Assembly: GCF_004565475.1 (NCBI RefSeq)
Contig: NZ_SRHX01000005.1
Coordinates: 1-64,000, forward strand
Reading direction: 5' to 3'
From: Lonepinella koalarum
GTDB taxonomy: Bacteria > Pseudomonadota > Gammaproteobacteria > Enterobacterales > Pasteurellaceae
DNA length: 64,000 bases
The notes under the pieces were generated by a model. It saw only the letters and a program-made list of their open reading frames with translations. It did no database searches and was not told where the DNA came from. Shown piece by piece: positions 51,837 through 63,367 of this stretch. The translations under genes and the position numbers were made by a program. Every line of letters begins with the position of its first letter. The first letter of the stretch is position 1.

Positions 51837-53138
51837 ATGCAAATTTTACTTTCTTCTCAAGCCCCCGATAATGTATGGGGCAAAAATACCTTTTTAACCT
51901 TTCAACAAAATCAAGCCATTATTCATTTCTCTGAAAATTTTGACCGCACTTTAATCCAAAAAGCCGCACGTAAATTACGTGGTCAAGGTATTAAGCAAGC
52001 GGAATTAGTCGGTGAACATTGGAATGCAGACAGTTGTTGGGCGTTTTATCAAGGGTTTTATACCGCTAAACAAGATTTTGAGGTAGATTTTCCTGAGTTA
52101 GATGAAACGGAAAATGAGAAACTGCTTGAACTGATCGAAAGTGGTGATTTTGTTCGTGAAATCATTAATTTACCATCAGATGTATTAACTCCAGAAGTGT
52201 TGGTAAATCGTGCGGTACAATTTATTCAACAACAAGCTGAAGATTGGCAAGAGGGTGAATTAAATTATCAAATTATCAAAGGGCAAGATTTACAAGCGAA
52301 AGGCTATCATGGCATTTGGACAGTAGGAAAAGGCTCTGCCAACGCACCTGTTATGCTGCAATTAGACTTTAATCCAACTGGAGATAAGAATGCACCAGTT
52401 TTAGCTTGTTTAGTAGGCAAAGGCATTACCTTTGATACGGGGGGATATAGCTTAAAACCAAGCAACAGTATGGATAGCATGAAAGCCGATATGGGCGGTG
52501 CGGCTTTATTAACGGGGGCATTGGGGTTGGCGATTGCTCAAGGCTTAAATGCTCGGGTTAAATTATATTTATGCTGTGCTGAAAACATGATTAGCAGTCA
52601 TGCGTTTAAACTCAATGATATTATTACCTATAAAAATGGTGTAACGGTGGAAGTGCTAAATACCGATGCGGAAGGGCGTTTAGTGTTAGCTGATGGCTTA
52701 ATTGAAGCAGATGCACAAAATCCACAATTTATTATTGATGCCGCAACGCTGACTGGTGCAGCGAAAAGAGCTGTGGGGAATGACTATCATTCTGTTCTAT
52801 CTATGGATGAGCAGTTAGTGGCAGATTTATTACAGCAAGCGGAACAAACGCAGGAATTGTTTTGGCGTTTACCTTTTGCATCATTTCACCGCCCTTTAGT
52901 GACATCCGCTTTTGCAGATATTGGTAACAGTGGTTATCCTGACACATCTCCGGGGGCAAGCACGGCGACAGCATTTTTATCTTATTTTGTTAAAAATTAT
53001 CAGCAACATTGGTTACATCTTGATTGTTCAGCCACTTATCGTAAATCATCAAATGAACTTTGGGCAACAGGTGCAACAGGTATCGGTGTGCAAACCTTAG
53101 CAAATTTATTGTTAACCAGAGCAAAACAGGGAGTATAA
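51837..53138 (+). CDS. pepB: Peptidase B (M17 leucyl aminopeptidase family)
   Basis: 433 residues. M17 catalytic region: Lys195 and Asp200 in [16 protein letters not shown], Asp218 in KADMGG, and NTDAEGRL (Asp277, Glu279, Arg281), binding two metal ions. It releases N-terminal residues from peptides. AAGGATAAT before the ATG. ndk follows after 1 base, as in H. influenzae. Confidence 0.95.
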   Translation: MQILLSSQAPDNVWGKNTFLTFQQNQAIIHFSENFDRTLIQKAARKLRGQGIKQAELVGEHWNADSCWAFYQGFYTAKQDFEVDFPELDETENEKLLELIESGDFVREIINLPSDVLTPEVLVNRAVQFIQQQAEDWQEGELNYQIIKGQDLQAKGYHGIWTVGKGSANAPVMLQLDFNPTGDKNAPVLACLVGKGITFDTGGYSLKPSNSMDSMKADMGGAALLTGALGLAIAQGLNARVKLYLCCAENMISSHAFKLNDIITYKNGVTVEVLNTDAEGRLVLADGLIEADAQNPQFIIDAATLTGAAKRAVGNDYHSVLSMDEQLVADLLQQAEQTQELFWRLPFASFHRPLVTSAFADIGNSGYPDTSPGASTATAFLSYFVKNYQQHWLHLDCSATYRKSSNELWATGATGIGVQTLANLLLTRAKQGV

Positions 53139-53139
53139 A

Positions 53140-53565
53140 ATGGCATTGGAACGTACTTTATCCATTATTAAACCAGATGCAGTAGAGCGTAATTTAATCG
53201 GTAAGATTTTAAGCCGCTTTGAAGAGGCTGGTTTTCAAGTAGTAGCAACTAAAATGTTACACTTAACTCAGCCACAGGCGGAGGGGTTTTATGCTGAACA
53301 TCAAGGCAAAGCTTTTTTTGCGGAATTAGTGGAATATATGATTTCAGCGCCAGTGGTGGTTTCTGTTTTAGAAAAGCAAAATGCCATTCAAGATTACCGC
53401 ACTTTAATTGGGGCGACCAATCCCGAGATGCAGGAAGAGGGAACAATTCGTCGTGATTTTGCCGAGAGTAAAACGCGCAATTCAGTACATGGTTCGGATA
53501 GTCTAGAAAGTGCCGCCAGAGAAATTGCCTATTTCTTTGTGGAGAGTGAGATTTGTGAACGTTAG
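53140..53565 (+). CDS. ndk: Nucleoside diphosphate kinase
   Basis: 141 residues. Active-site histidine His117 in NSVHGSDS; N-terminal [15 protein letters not shown]. Transfers the gamma phosphate between nucleoside triphosphates and diphosphates. Co-transcribed with pepB; a terminator follows. An uptake signal is at 53396. Confidence 0.97.
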   Translation: MALERTLSIIKPDAVERNLIGKILSRFEEAGFQVVATKMLHLTQPQAEGFYAEHQGKAFFAELVEYMISAPVVVSVLEKQNAIQDYRTLIGATNPEMQEEGTIRRDFAESKTRNSVHGSDSLESAAREIAYFFVESEICER

Positions 53566-53611
53566 CAGCTAAATTTGCTGGGCGTAGTAGATAAAAGTGA
53601 CATACCAGGAG

Positions 53612-53653
53612 TGGTTTAAAGTCAATTAATATAGGGCTTTAAACCATTTTTTA
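53612..53653 (+). terminator. Terminator of pepB-ndk
   Basis: TGGTTTAAAG (53612-53621) pairs perfectly with CTTTAAACCA (53637-53646), then TTTTTTAG. Confidence 0.9.
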
Positions 53654-53766
53654 GTGATCAATATACAACCAATTGACTTTTAATTTATAATGCTTCTTTT
53701 CTAAAACTGTAAACAACGGTATCATAACCGATTAATTATATTAATTTATTTTATAGGTATAAAAAC

Positions 53767-55497
53767 GTGAATATTCAAACTCTTTTATCCGACAAAATTC
53801 AACACGCAATGATTCTGGCTGGGGCTGAAAATAATCCAGAGCCAGCCGTACGCCAATCGGGTAAACCACAGTTCGGTGATTATCAAGCGAATGGTATTAT
53901 GGGAGTGGCAAAAAAATTAGGGTTAAATCCCCGTGAATTTGCACAAAAAGTATTAGAACGGGTGGAATTAAATGGTATTGCAGAAAAATTAGAAATTGCA
54001 GGTCCGGGATTTATTAATATTTTCTTAGCCAAAGAATGGTTAGCCGACAACGTAGAAAAAGCATTAAGTGCGGTGAATTTTGGGATAAAAACAAACAATC
54101 CACAAACTGTTGTGCTGGATTATTCTTCGCCAAATGTAGCCAAAGAAATGCACGTTGGACATTTACGTTCAACTATTATTGGCGATGCAGTGGCTCGCGC
54201 CTTAGAATTTATGGGTAATAAAGTGATTCGGGCTAATCACGTTGGCGATTGGGGTACCCAATTTGGTATGTTGATTGCTTACCTAGAAAAAATGGAAAAT
54301 GAACAGGCGAGTGAAATGGAATTAAGCGATTTAGAGGCTTTTTATCGTGCCGCCAAAGAGAATTATGATAGTGATGAAGTGTTTGCAGAAAAAGCACGTC
54401 AATATGTGGTGAAATTGCAAAGTGGCGATCACTATTGCTTAACCATGTGGAAAAAATTGGTGGATATGACGATGTCGCAAAACCAATTAAATTATAATCG
54501 CTTAAATGTTACCTTGAGCGAACAAGATGTCATGGGGGAGAGCTTATATAATCCCATGTTGCCAGAAATTGTGGCGGATTTAAAAGCTAAGGGACTTGCC
54601 GTAGAAGATGATGGTGCTTTGGTCGTTTACTTGGACGAATTTAAAAACAAAGATGGCGAACCAATGGGCGTTATCGTGCAGAAAAAAGATGGCGGTTTTC
54701 TTTATACCACGACGGACATCGCTGCGGCTAAATATCGTTATGAAACCTTGCAAGCAGATCGTGCTTTAGTATTCACTGATACTCGCCAAAGTCAACATTT
54801 ACAACAGGCTTGGTTAATTACTCGCAAAGCAGGTTACGTACCAGATAGTTTTAGTCTTGAACATGAAAATTTCGGTATGATGTTAGGCAAAGATGGCAAG
54901 CCATTTAAAACACGTTCAGGCGGAACAGTAAAATTAGCCGATTTATTAGATGAAGCCGTTGAACGTGCGAGTAAATTAATTAACGAAAAATCCACCGCAC
55001 TTTCGGAGCAAGAAAAAGCCGCAGTAATTGAAGCGGTGGCGATTGGTTCGGTGAAATATGCTGATTTATCGAAAAACCGCACTACAGACTATGTCTTTGA
55101 TTGGAATAATATGCTTAGTTTTGAAGGAAATACGGCACCGTATATGCAATATGCTTATACGCGTATTCGTTCTATTTTTAATAAAACGGATACAGATTCC
55201 ACCGCACTTGCCAATGTTCATATTGTTTTAACGGAAGATAAAGAACGAGCGTTGGCGATAAAATTATTACAATTTGAAGAAGCCGTACAAATTGTGACTA
55301 AAGATGGCACACCACATGTTCTGTGTGCTTATTTATACGAATTAGCCGGCATATTCTCTAGTTTCTACGAACATTGCCCAATTTTAAATGCACCACAAGA
55401 GATTAAATTTAGCCGTTTAAAACTAGCTCAATTAACTGAACGTATTTTAAAGCAAGGTTTAGATTTGCTTGGCATAAAAACGGTGGAAAAAATGTAA
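53767..55497 (+). CDS. argS: Arginyl-tRNA synthetase
   Basis: 576 residues, starting with GTG as E. coli argS does. HIGH motif HVGH (129-132) in the class I fold, the N-terminal Add-1 domain, and the C-terminal anticodon-binding helical domain ([13 protein letters not shown]). Three uptake signals lie in the gene (54066, 54994, 55201), an unusually dense cluster. Confidence 0.97.
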   Translation: MNIQTLLSDKIQHAMILAGAENNPEPAVRQSGKPQFGDYQANGIMGVAKKLGLNPREFAQKVLERVELNGIAEKLEIAGPGFINIFLAKEWLADNVEKALSAVNFGIKTNNPQTVVLDYSSPNVAKEMHVGHLRSTIIGDAVARALEFMGNKVIRANHVGDWGTQFGMLIAYLEKMENEQASEMELSDLEAFYRAAKENYDSDEVFAEKARQYVVKLQSGDHYCLTMWKKLVDMTMSQNQLNYNRLNVTLSEQDVMGESLYNPMLPEIVADLKAKGLAVEDDGALVVYLDEFKNKDGEPMGVIVQKKDGGFLYTTTDIAAAKYRYETLQADRALVFTDTRQSQHLQQAWLITRKAGYVPDSFSLEHENFGMMLGKDGKPFKTRSGGTVKLADLLDEAVERASKLINEKSTALSEQEKAAVIEAVAIGSVKYADLSKNRTTDYVFDWNNMLSFEGNTAPYMQYAYTRIRSIFNKTDTDSTALANVHIVLTEDKERALAIKLLQFEEAVQIVTKDGTPHVLCAYLYELAGIFSSFYEHCPILNAPQEIKFSRLKLAQLTERILKQGLDLLGIKTVEKM

Positions 55498-55507
55498 TGA
55501 ATATAAG

Positions 55508-55532
55508 GCGAAATCTCTGGTTTCGCTTTTTT
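55508..55532 (+). terminator. argS terminator
   Basis: GCGAAA (55508-55513) / TTTCGC (55521-55526) with a short loop, then TTTTTT. It fits into the 50-bp gap before the lipoprotein gene. Confidence 0.8.
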
Positions 55533-55547
55533 AAAAGGAAAAATGGG

Positions 55548-56468
55548 ATGAAAAAATCATTAATTACTTTAATTATTGTATCAACATTGATGCTTTCTGC
55601 CTGTGAAGATAAAGACATGCAAACAAAATTGCAGGCTGCTGAACAAACGATTAGTCAACTTAATGCTGATTTGGAGAAATCACAGTCGGAATTAAAGGCG
55701 ATTCAAGAGGGGGCAAATAAATATCAAACGGAAATTCCGACATTAAATGTTAAACCAGTCACACTGTTTGAAAAAAAACAAGAATTTAAACGCGATCCTA
55801 AAACCGTCAAAGAAGAATACGATATTACGGATAGCTATATAGATTATCATCTAAGTACCGTAGAAACGGGTTATGTTTGGTTAGACGATTTGCTTTACAA
55901 TGAAATGATTGGTCAACCTGAATTAGAAGATCAACAAAAATTACAGGAAATTAATGCCATTTCATCAGCAAAACAACGTTTATTGAAATTATTTGATAGT
56001 TATTATCAAGAGGGATTAATTTCCAGTCAATCTTTTGAAAGCATTGGTAATGAATTGTCAATTAGTATGAATTATGTGGGACAACGACAAAATATATTAA
56101 CATTTTATCAAACCACTTATTTTTTTAGCGGTGGTGCGCATGGTAATGGCTGGACGCATTATATTAATATTGATAGCAACAAAAAATCAATGATTAGTTT
56201 AGATGATTTAGTGGCTAAACAACATCAAGCTAAACTACAAGAATTACTATGGGAAAGTTATATTGAGCATAATCAAACTTCGGATGAAAGTTCATTTTAC
56301 ACGAATAAACAGGATTTCTATGTTTCAACAGAATTCTATTTTACCCCTGAGGGCGTGAGCTTTGTTTATCCCCCTTATGCTATAGGTTCTTTTGCCGAAG
56401 GTGAAATTACCTTGCAAGTGTATTGGCAGCAATTGGAGGATATTGTTAATCCATCTTATTTATGGTAA
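55548..56468 (+). CDS. DUF3298/RsiV-like lipoprotein
   Basis: 306 residues from MKKSLITL (AGGA upstream); a longer frame overlaps the terminator. Lipobox LSAC with Cys19. A coiled coil follows (about 22-55, KLQAAEQTISQLNADLEK). The C-terminal part has the DUF3298 signature FSGGAHGNGW and the EGVSFVYPPYAIGSFAEG ending typical of RsiV-like domains, which bind peptidoglycan-related ligands or lysozyme in some members. Role unknown; likely an envelope protein. Confidence 0.8.
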   Translation: MKKSLITLIIVSTLMLSACEDKDMQTKLQAAEQTISQLNADLEKSQSELKAIQEGANKYQTEIPTLNVKPVTLFEKKQEFKRDPKTVKEEYDITDSYIDYHLSTVETGYVWLDDLLYNEMIGQPELEDQQKLQEINAISSAKQRLLKLFDSYYQEGLISSQSFESIGNELSISMNYVGQRQNILTFYQTTYFFSGGAHGNGWTHYINIDSNKKSMISLDDLVAKQHQAKLQELLWESYIEHNQTSDESSFYTNKQDFYVSTEFYFTPEGVSFVYPPYAIGSFAEGEITLQVYWQQLEDIVNPSYLW

Positions 56469-56625
56469 GCGTAGAAGTTGAGCATTTAATTAGATTTTTA
56501 TTTGAAATAAAAACAATTGTTGTATATTTTATGTTTTTTTCCGTTAAAATACATTCTATTATAAGGTATAACTGGTTGAATTTAGAGGGTTATACCACTT
56601 TTTAGGTATTAATTAATATTTTTAT

Positions 56626-57945
56626 ATGACAATTTTGGTTCTAGGCATTAATCATAAAACCGCAACGGTGGGATTGCGTGAGAAAGTAGCGTTTTCGCCA
56701 GAGAAATGCCAGCTTGCTTTGCAACAAATTCAGTGCTTAGAATTGGCTCAAAGTGCGGTGATTTTATCTACTTGTAATCGAACTGAAATTTATCTACATA
56801 ATAAAAATCTTTCGCCGACTGAAACCAAGGAAACACAAGATTTTCTTGATCAGATAGTGGCTTGGTTTGCTCAAATTCACCAAATTGATTTAATCGAATT
56901 AAAAGCCTGTTTGTATCTGCATCAAGATAAAAATGCGGTGAAACATTTGATGTCGGTGGCTTGTGGATTGGACTCCTTGATTTTAGGTGAACCGCAAATT
57001 TTAGGACAAGTGAAACAAGCCTATCAATTAACGGAAGAATATTATCAATCACAAGCAGATTATGCTTTAACCAGCGAAATTTCTCGTTTGTTCCAAAAAA
57101 CATTTTCCGTGGCAAAACGGGTAAGAAGTGAAACGAATATTGGTGAACATGCAGTATCGGTGGCTTATGCAGCTTGTAGTTTGGCTCGGCAGATTTTTGA
57201 ACATCTAAAATCTTTAACCGTGTTGTTAGTCGGTGCAGGTGAAACCATTGAATTGGTTAGTCGTCATTTGCTACGCCACGGCGTGAAAAAAATCATTATT
57301 TCTAACCGCACTTTATCTCGTGCAGAAGCCTTGCTTAGTCGTTTGGATCAGGGGAATCAGATTCAAGTGATTCCGCTGGATCAATTACAAGATGGCTTAA
57401 ATCAAGCGGATATTGTGATTTCTTCTACGGCGGCAGAACAGATTTTAATTACTCAGCAAATGGTTAAAATTGCACAAAAACAACGCCGCAATGCACCGAT
57501 GTTAGTAGTAGATATTGCTGTTCCGCGAGATGTGGAAGAAAGTGTAGGAGAGATGGATAGCGTTTATCATTATAGTGTGGACGACTTGCAGAATATTATT
57601 CAGCACAATATGGATCAACGTGAAAAAGCGGCCGATCAGGCAAACCAGATTATTGAACAAGAATGTTGCTACTTTTTTGAATGGCTGAAAGTGCATCAGT
57701 TTTCTAATTTAATTCGTCATTATCGTGAAAATGCGGAACAAACTCGACAAGATTTATTAGAAAAAGCCTTAACGGCTTTGCAACAGGGCGAGAATGCTGA
57801 GCAAATAATACAAGAGTTGAGTTATAAATTGATGAATAAACTCATTCATCCTCCCACCCAAGCGATGTCAACCATGGTGAAGACCGGTAATTCGAAAGGA
57901 TTACGGAGTTTTTCACAAGCCTTAGGTGTAGAAAGAGAAGAATAA
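56626..57945 (+). CDS. hemA: Glutamyl-tRNA reductase
   Basis: 439 residues. [18 protein letters not shown] at the N-terminus, catalytic Cys50 in STCNRTE, NADPH-binding [18 protein letters not shown] and the C-terminal dimerisation helix. First step of heme synthesis by the C5 route. No proper ribosome site is visible. Its presence implies that this species can begin porphyrin synthesis, unlike H. influenzae. Two uptake signals inside. Confidence 0.97.
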   Translation: MTILVLGINHKTATVGLREKVAFSPEKCQLALQQIQCLELAQSAVILSTCNRTEIYLHNKNLSPTETKETQDFLDQIVAWFAQIHQIDLIELKACLYLHQDKNAVKHLMSVACGLDSLILGEPQILGQVKQAYQLTEEYYQSQADYALTSEISRLFQKTFSVAKRVRSETNIGEHAVSVAYAACSLARQIFEHLKSLTVLLVGAGETIELVSRHLLRHGVKKIIISNRTLSRAEALLSRLDQGNQIQVIPLDQLQDGLNQADIVISSTAAEQILITQQMVKIAQKQRRNAPMLVVDIAVPRDVEESVGEMDSVYHYSVDDLQNIIQHNMDQREKAADQANQIIEQECCYFFEWLKVHQFSNLIRHYRENAEQTRQDLLEKALTALQQGENAEQIIQELSYKLMNKLIHPPTQAMSTMVKTGNSKGLRSFSQALGVEREE

Positions 57946-57958
57946 AAATTCTGAATAA

Positions 57959-58001
57959 AATGCAAACGATTGCTTTTTTTGCGGGGAAAGTGCGGTATAA
58001 T
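57959..58001 (+). promoter_or_regulatory. PurR box and promoter of purC
   Basis: AATGCAAACGATTGCT (57959-57974) matches the PurR operator consensus ACGCAAACGTTTGCGT well (palindromic GCAA-ACGA-TTGC core). TATAAT (57996-58001) is the -10; the -35 position (CTTTTT) is poor and abuts the operator. The -10 also overlaps the end of an uptake signal (57988-57996). Confidence 0.7.
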
Positions 58002-58053
58002 TCAATATAGTTTTTATTTCACACGTTATTCTTCACAATAAAAGGGCAATACA

Positions 58054-58917
58054 ATGGCAGAGTTAAGCCTAAAAAAAATCTATTCTGGTAAAGTACGAGA
58101 TCTATATGAAATTGACGATAAACGTATGCTAATGGTTGCGACCGACCGTTTATCAGCATTTGATGTCATTCTTGATGATCCTATTCCGCGTAAGGGTGAA
58201 ATCTTAACCCAAATCTCAAATTTTTGGTTTAAAAAATTGGCACATATTATGCCAAATCATTTTACAGGTGATACGGTATATGATGTGTTGCCAAAAGTTG
58301 AAGCCGATTTAGTTAAAGATCGTGCAGTGGTATGTAAACGCTTAACGCCGATTAAGATTGAAAGTATTGTACGCGGTTATTTAACAGGATCGGGGTTAAA
58401 AGATTATAAACAAACAGGCACCATTTGCGGTTTGCAGTTGCCAGAAGGATTGGTGGAAGCTAGTAAATTGCCTGAACCGATTTTTACGCCGTCCAGTAAA
58501 GAAGACGTCGGTGATCACGATATTAATATTAGCTATGTGGAATGTGAGCGTCAGATCGGAGCGGAATTAGCAGCAAAAGTGCGTGATGCAGCGATTTCGT
58601 TATATAAAGAAGCGGCCGCTTATGCGTTGACTAAGGGCATTATTATTTGTGATACCAAATTTGAATTTGGTTTAGATGAGAATGGCACTTTAACTTTGAT
58701 GGATGAAGTGTTAACCCCTGATTCAAGCCGCTTTTGGTCGATTGATACTTACCAAGCTGGGACAAATCCACCATCTTTTGATAAGCAGTTTGTGCGTGAT
58801 TGGTTGGAACAAAGTGGTTGGAATAAGCAACCACCAGCGCCGAAAGTACCATCGGATGTGATTGAAAAAACGGTAGCGAAATATCAGGAAGCGTTAGATT
58901 TATTAACTAAAGAATGA
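58054..58917 (+). CDS. purC: Phosphoribosylaminoimidazole-succinocarboxamide synthase
   Basis: 287 residues, the longer PurC type found in H. influenzae and yeast rather than the 237-residue E. coli type. Motifs: [22 protein letters not shown] and [16 protein letters not shown]. Step of de novo purine synthesis. A PurR box about 85 bp upstream implies purine repression. Confidence 0.96.
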   Translation: MAELSLKKIYSGKVRDLYEIDDKRMLMVATDRLSAFDVILDDPIPRKGEILTQISNFWFKKLAHIMPNHFTGDTVYDVLPKVEADLVKDRAVVCKRLTPIKIESIVRGYLTGSGLKDYKQTGTICGLQLPEGLVEASKLPEPIFTPSSKEDVGDHDINISYVECERQIGAELAAKVRDAAISLYKEAAAYALTKGIIICDTKFEFGLDENGTLTLMDEVLTPDSSRFWSIDTYQAGTNPPSFDKQFVRDWLEQSGWNKQPPAPKVPSDVIEKTVAKYQEALDLLTKE

Positions 58918-58936
58918 GTGAAATAGTAAAGGAATT

Positions 58937-59734
58937 ATGCGTTCGGTAGCAATTGTTGGATTAGGCTGGTTTGGTTTGCCACTGGCGAGAGATCTACGCA
59001 ATTTAGGGTGGGAAGTCAAAGGCAGTAAACGCACTCAAGAAGGGGTGGAAGAAATGCGTTTATGGCGGTTAGAAGCCTATCAATTACAACTTGATCCTGA
59101 AATTAATGCCGATCCAGATGATTTAATTGCTTTATTGTCGGTGGATAGTTTAGTCGTTAATATTCCACCCAGTGATTATTTTTTTGATGCGGAAAGCTAT
59201 ACACAAGGCATTGAAAATCTGGTAAACGAAGCTTTATTATGCGGCGTAAAACATATCATCTTTATTAGTTCTACATCTGTTTTACCCATGCAAACTGGGC
59301 AATTTGATGAAGAGACCCAACCGCCTTTCTCTCCGTTGTATGAAATTGAGCAGATGCTATTTACCTTGCAAGATATTGATGTGGATATTATTCGTTTTGG
59401 TGGATTAATCGGGAATGATCGCCATCCTGTTCATTCCATGAGTGGAAGAACTTATCAACAAGGGAATAGTCCAGTTAATCTTGTGCATTTAGAAGATTGT
59501 TCAAGAGCGGTGCAAAGTTTATTAGAAACGCAAGGTGGTCATCGCTTGTATCATCTAGTTGCTCCACAACATCCGACGAGAGTGGATTATTATCAAGCAA
59601 TGGCAGAAAAATTTGCTGAAAAAGCACCGCATTTTGAGTGCTCGGAAGAAGATTTGCAACGAATCATTGTAGCTGATAAGATTTGTCGAGAATTAGATTT
59701 TGTTTATCAGTATCCAAATCCTTATACGATGTAG
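58937..59734 (+). CDS. YeeZ-like NAD(P)-dependent epimerase/SDR-family protein
   Basis: 265 residues. Rossmann fold with VAIVGLGWFGLPLARDL (4-20); IIFISSTSVLP and a YEIEQMLF segment resemble extended SDR enzymes, although the classic YxxxK is changed to YEIEQ, so catalysis is doubtful. Similar to E. coli YeeZ. AAAGGA upstream; 19 bp after purC, so probably in its transcript. Substrate unknown. Confidence 0.75.
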   Translation: MRSVAIVGLGWFGLPLARDLRNLGWEVKGSKRTQEGVEEMRLWRLEAYQLQLDPEINADPDDLIALLSVDSLVVNIPPSDYFFDAESYTQGIENLVNEALLCGVKHIIFISSTSVLPMQTGQFDEETQPPFSPLYEIEQMLFTLQDIDVDIIRFGGLIGNDRHPVHSMSGRTYQQGNSPVNLVHLEDCSRAVQSLLETQGGHRLYHLVAPQHPTRVDYYQAMAEKFAEKAPHFECSEEDLQRIIVADKICRELDFVYQYPNPYTM

Positions 59735-59808
59735 GCAAAATTGAACCTTTTTCGTTTATTGTGGTCTCAGTTTGAAGTTTAGGATATTTAAATTACTAAG
59801 GAGTTTTT

Positions 59809-60012
59809 ATGAAAAATATCGTTAAATTAGTTGCTGTATTATTTATTGCGGGGTCGATGACCGCTTGTAGTAATATGTCTCAAACACAAAAGAATACGGC
59901 GGTTGGCGCTGCCATTGGTGGCGTTGCCGGTAATGTTATTGGCAACTCAACTGGTGCAACTCTCGGGGGGGCAGCCTTAGGTGGCTTAATTGGTAGCCAA
60001 GTGAATAAATAA
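59809..60012 (+). CDS. Glycine-zipper small lipoprotein
   Basis: 67 residues. Lipobox MTAC (Cys20), then a glycine zipper with two hydrophobic segments (AVGAAIGGVAGNVIGNSTG and LGGAALGGLIGSQV), like OsmB and other glycine-zipper 2TM proteins of the outer membrane. AAGGAG 6 bases before ATG. Monocistronic with its own terminator. Possible stress-linked envelope role. Confidence 0.85.
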   Translation: MKNIVKLVAVLFIAGSMTACSNMSQTQKNTAVGAAIGGVAGNVIGNSTGATLGGAALGGLIGSQVNK

Positions 60013-60023
60013 TGATTTAGAAA

Positions 60024-60048
60024 GATCCGCAGATGCGGATCTTTTTTT
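60024..60048 (+). terminator. Terminator of the glycine-zipper lipoprotein gene
   Basis: GATCCGCA / TGCGGATC perfect 8-bp stem, loop GA, then seven T. Confidence 0.92.
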
Positions 60049-60103
60049 ATGTGAGAAAGATTTCTTGTCATGATTATTATAGTTGAAAAATCTAATGATT
60101 TAA

Positions 60104-61483
<1,380 letters not shown>

Positions 61484-61502
61484 AGGGACGCTGTAGATAA
61501 TA

Positions 61503-61547
61503 AATAGCGAGTAAGAGCGATTATAGCTTTTAACTCGCTATTTTATT
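61503..61547 (+). terminator. argG terminator
   Basis: AATAGCGAGT (61503-61512) and ACTCGCTATT (61533-61542) perfect 10-bp stem, 20-base loop, then TTATT. Confidence 0.8.
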
Positions 61548-61647
61548 GATTATGCCCACAATTCCTAAATAGGCTAAACAACGAAATTTCTGCTCCTCAA
61601 GTTTTAATCTGAGAAACAGAATTGAATGTTACTTTGTTAACGAAAAA

Positions 61648-61992
61648 TTACTTCTCATCTTTGTTTAACAATGCCGCATGAGCCTTGTTTTTTTCTTTCA
61701 TCTTCGCTTTGATTTCGCGACGTTGTTTAGACAATTCGGCATTTTTGATCATGTAATCATCAACACGACCTTCATAGTCTTCACGCATATTGTCAATAAT
61801 GGCACGCACATCTGCAATGCTCATATCATCACGAATATAGTCGTTTAAATTATCCAGTAATAATAAACGTTTTTTATTATCCCGAATTTTACGATCGTTA
61901 TCGCCAATTTCACGTAATAATTTATTACGTTGACGATATAAACGCACATATTCTAAAACGTCTTGGAAGGATTGTTTATTCACATTTTCCAT
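61648..61992 (-). CDS. tmaR: PTS regulator TmaR (YeeX)
   Basis: 114 residues, coiled-coil and charged. It aligns end to end with E. coli YeeX/Tma[40 protein letters not shown] and [19 protein letters not shown]. coli TmaR forms polar clusters that sequester enzyme I of the PTS and limit sugar uptake. Convergent with argG and divergent from serC. Confidence 0.92.
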   Translation of the reverse strand: MENVNKQSFQDVLEYVRLYRQRNKLLREIGDNDRKIRDNKKRLLLLDNLNDYIRDDMSIADVRAIIDNMREDYEGRVDDYMIKNAELSKQRREIKAKMKEKNKAHAALLNKDEK

Positions 61993-62191
61993 AATTTTGT
62001 ACTCGCTATTAAAAAAGATAATCTAATTTATCCTTTTTTGTCAGTTTCGTCAAAGTGTTAATGCAAAAATTGTGGTGCAGATCAACTTTTTATTAGGATT
62101 CGTTGAAAAATTCATTGCTTATCTGCCTTTGTGGTGGTAAAACATAACAACTATGCAACATCAAAAGCAATATTAAAGACAGGAAGTATCC

Positions 62192-63274
62192 ATGACACAA
62201 ATATTCAATTTTAGTGCTGGTCCGGCAATGATTCCGACCGCAGTATTAGAACAAGCACAAGCCGAATTATTAAACTGGCAAGAACAAGGCACATCGGTGA
62301 TGGAAATTAGTCACCGAGGTAAATATTTTATGGACATGATTACTCAATGCGAAAAAGATCTACGCCAATTATTTCATATTCCAGACAATTATAAAGTCTT
62401 ATTTTTACAAGGCGGAGCAAGGGGGCAATTTGCCGCTGTACCGATGAATTTAGCCAATAATAAGGGAAAAGCCCTTTATTTAGTGAATGGACATTGGTCA
62501 TCGGTAGCCGCTAAAGAAGCAGCCAGTTTTACTCAAGTGGATGAAATAAATATCTTAAATTCTGACCGTATGTTACGAGTAGATCGCTTGGATTTTAGTG
62601 ATATTGCTGAACAATATGATTATGTGCATTATTGCACCAATGAAACCATTAGTGGGGTAGAAATTTTTGATGTACCCAATGTGGGGAATGCGGTGTTAGT
62701 GGCGGATATGTCATCTGATATTTTGTCTCGTCACATTGACATTAGCAAATTTGGCGTGATTTATGCGGGAGCACAAAAAAATATGGGACCGTCAGGCATT
62801 ACCTTGGTGATTGTGCGTGACGATTTAATTGGCAATGCTCGTCAAGAAACGCCATCTATTTGGAATTATGCCGTACAGGCTAAATCTGATTCAATGATTA
62901 ACACACCGCCAACCTTTGCGTGGTATCTTTGTGGTTTGGTGTTTAAGCACTTATTAACCCACGGCGGTTTGGAGGCAGCGGAACAGCGTAATCGTGCCAA
63001 GGCAGAATTATTGTATAACTATTTGAATAGCAATACGTTCTATCATAATTATGTAGCGGAAGAAAATCGTTCTATCATGAATGTGACCTTTACCACAGAC
63101 AATCATGAGTTGAATGCAAAATTTGTAGCAGAAGCCACCAAAGCGGGGTTACAAGCCTTAAAAGGGCATAAAGTATTGGGTGGCATGCGTGCCTCTATTT
63201 ACAATGCGATGCCAATTGAAGGGGTGCAAGCCTTGATTGCCTTTATGCAAAAATTTGCACAAGAAAATGCTTAA
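62192..63274 (+). CDS. serC: Phosphoserine aminotransferase
   Basis: 360 residues. NFSAGPAMIP at the N-terminus and the PLP lysine Lys196 in GAQKNMGPSG. It works in serine and pyridoxine synthesis. Followed by hisC, the same order as in H. influenzae. ACAGGAAG before the ATG. Confidence 0.97.
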   Translation: MTQIFNFSAGPAMIPTAVLEQAQAELLNWQEQGTSVMEISHRGKYFMDMITQCEKDLRQLFHIPDNYKVLFLQGGARGQFAAVPMNLANNKGKALYLVNGHWSSVAAKEAASFTQVDEINILNSDRMLRVDRLDFSDIAEQYDYVHYCTNETISGVEIFDVPNVGNAVLVADMSSDILSRHIDISKFGVIYAGAQKNMGPSGITLVIVRDDLIGNARQETPSIWNYAVQAKSDSMINTPPTFAWYLCGLVFKHLLTHGGLEAAEQRNRAKAELLYNYLNSNTFYHNYVAEENRSIMNVTFTTDNHELNAKFVAEATKAGLQALKGHKVLGGMRASIYNAMPIEGVQALIAFMQKFAQENA

Positions 63275-63312
63275 TTTAACATTTAACCTGATGCTTAATT
63301 TTTTATGAATCA

Positions 63313-63333
63313 CAGGGGCGAACATTCGCCCTG
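63313..63333. repeat. REP-like hairpin variant between serC and hisC
   Basis: CAGGGGCGAACATTCGCCCTG: GGGCGAA and TTCGCCC pair perfectly around CA. It resembles the GGGGCGTATTGCATACGCCC family in its outer part but has a shorter, different core. Confidence 0.6.
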
Positions 63334-63367
63334 ACAATTTAATTAACCTAAACCGCGGTCAATTTTT

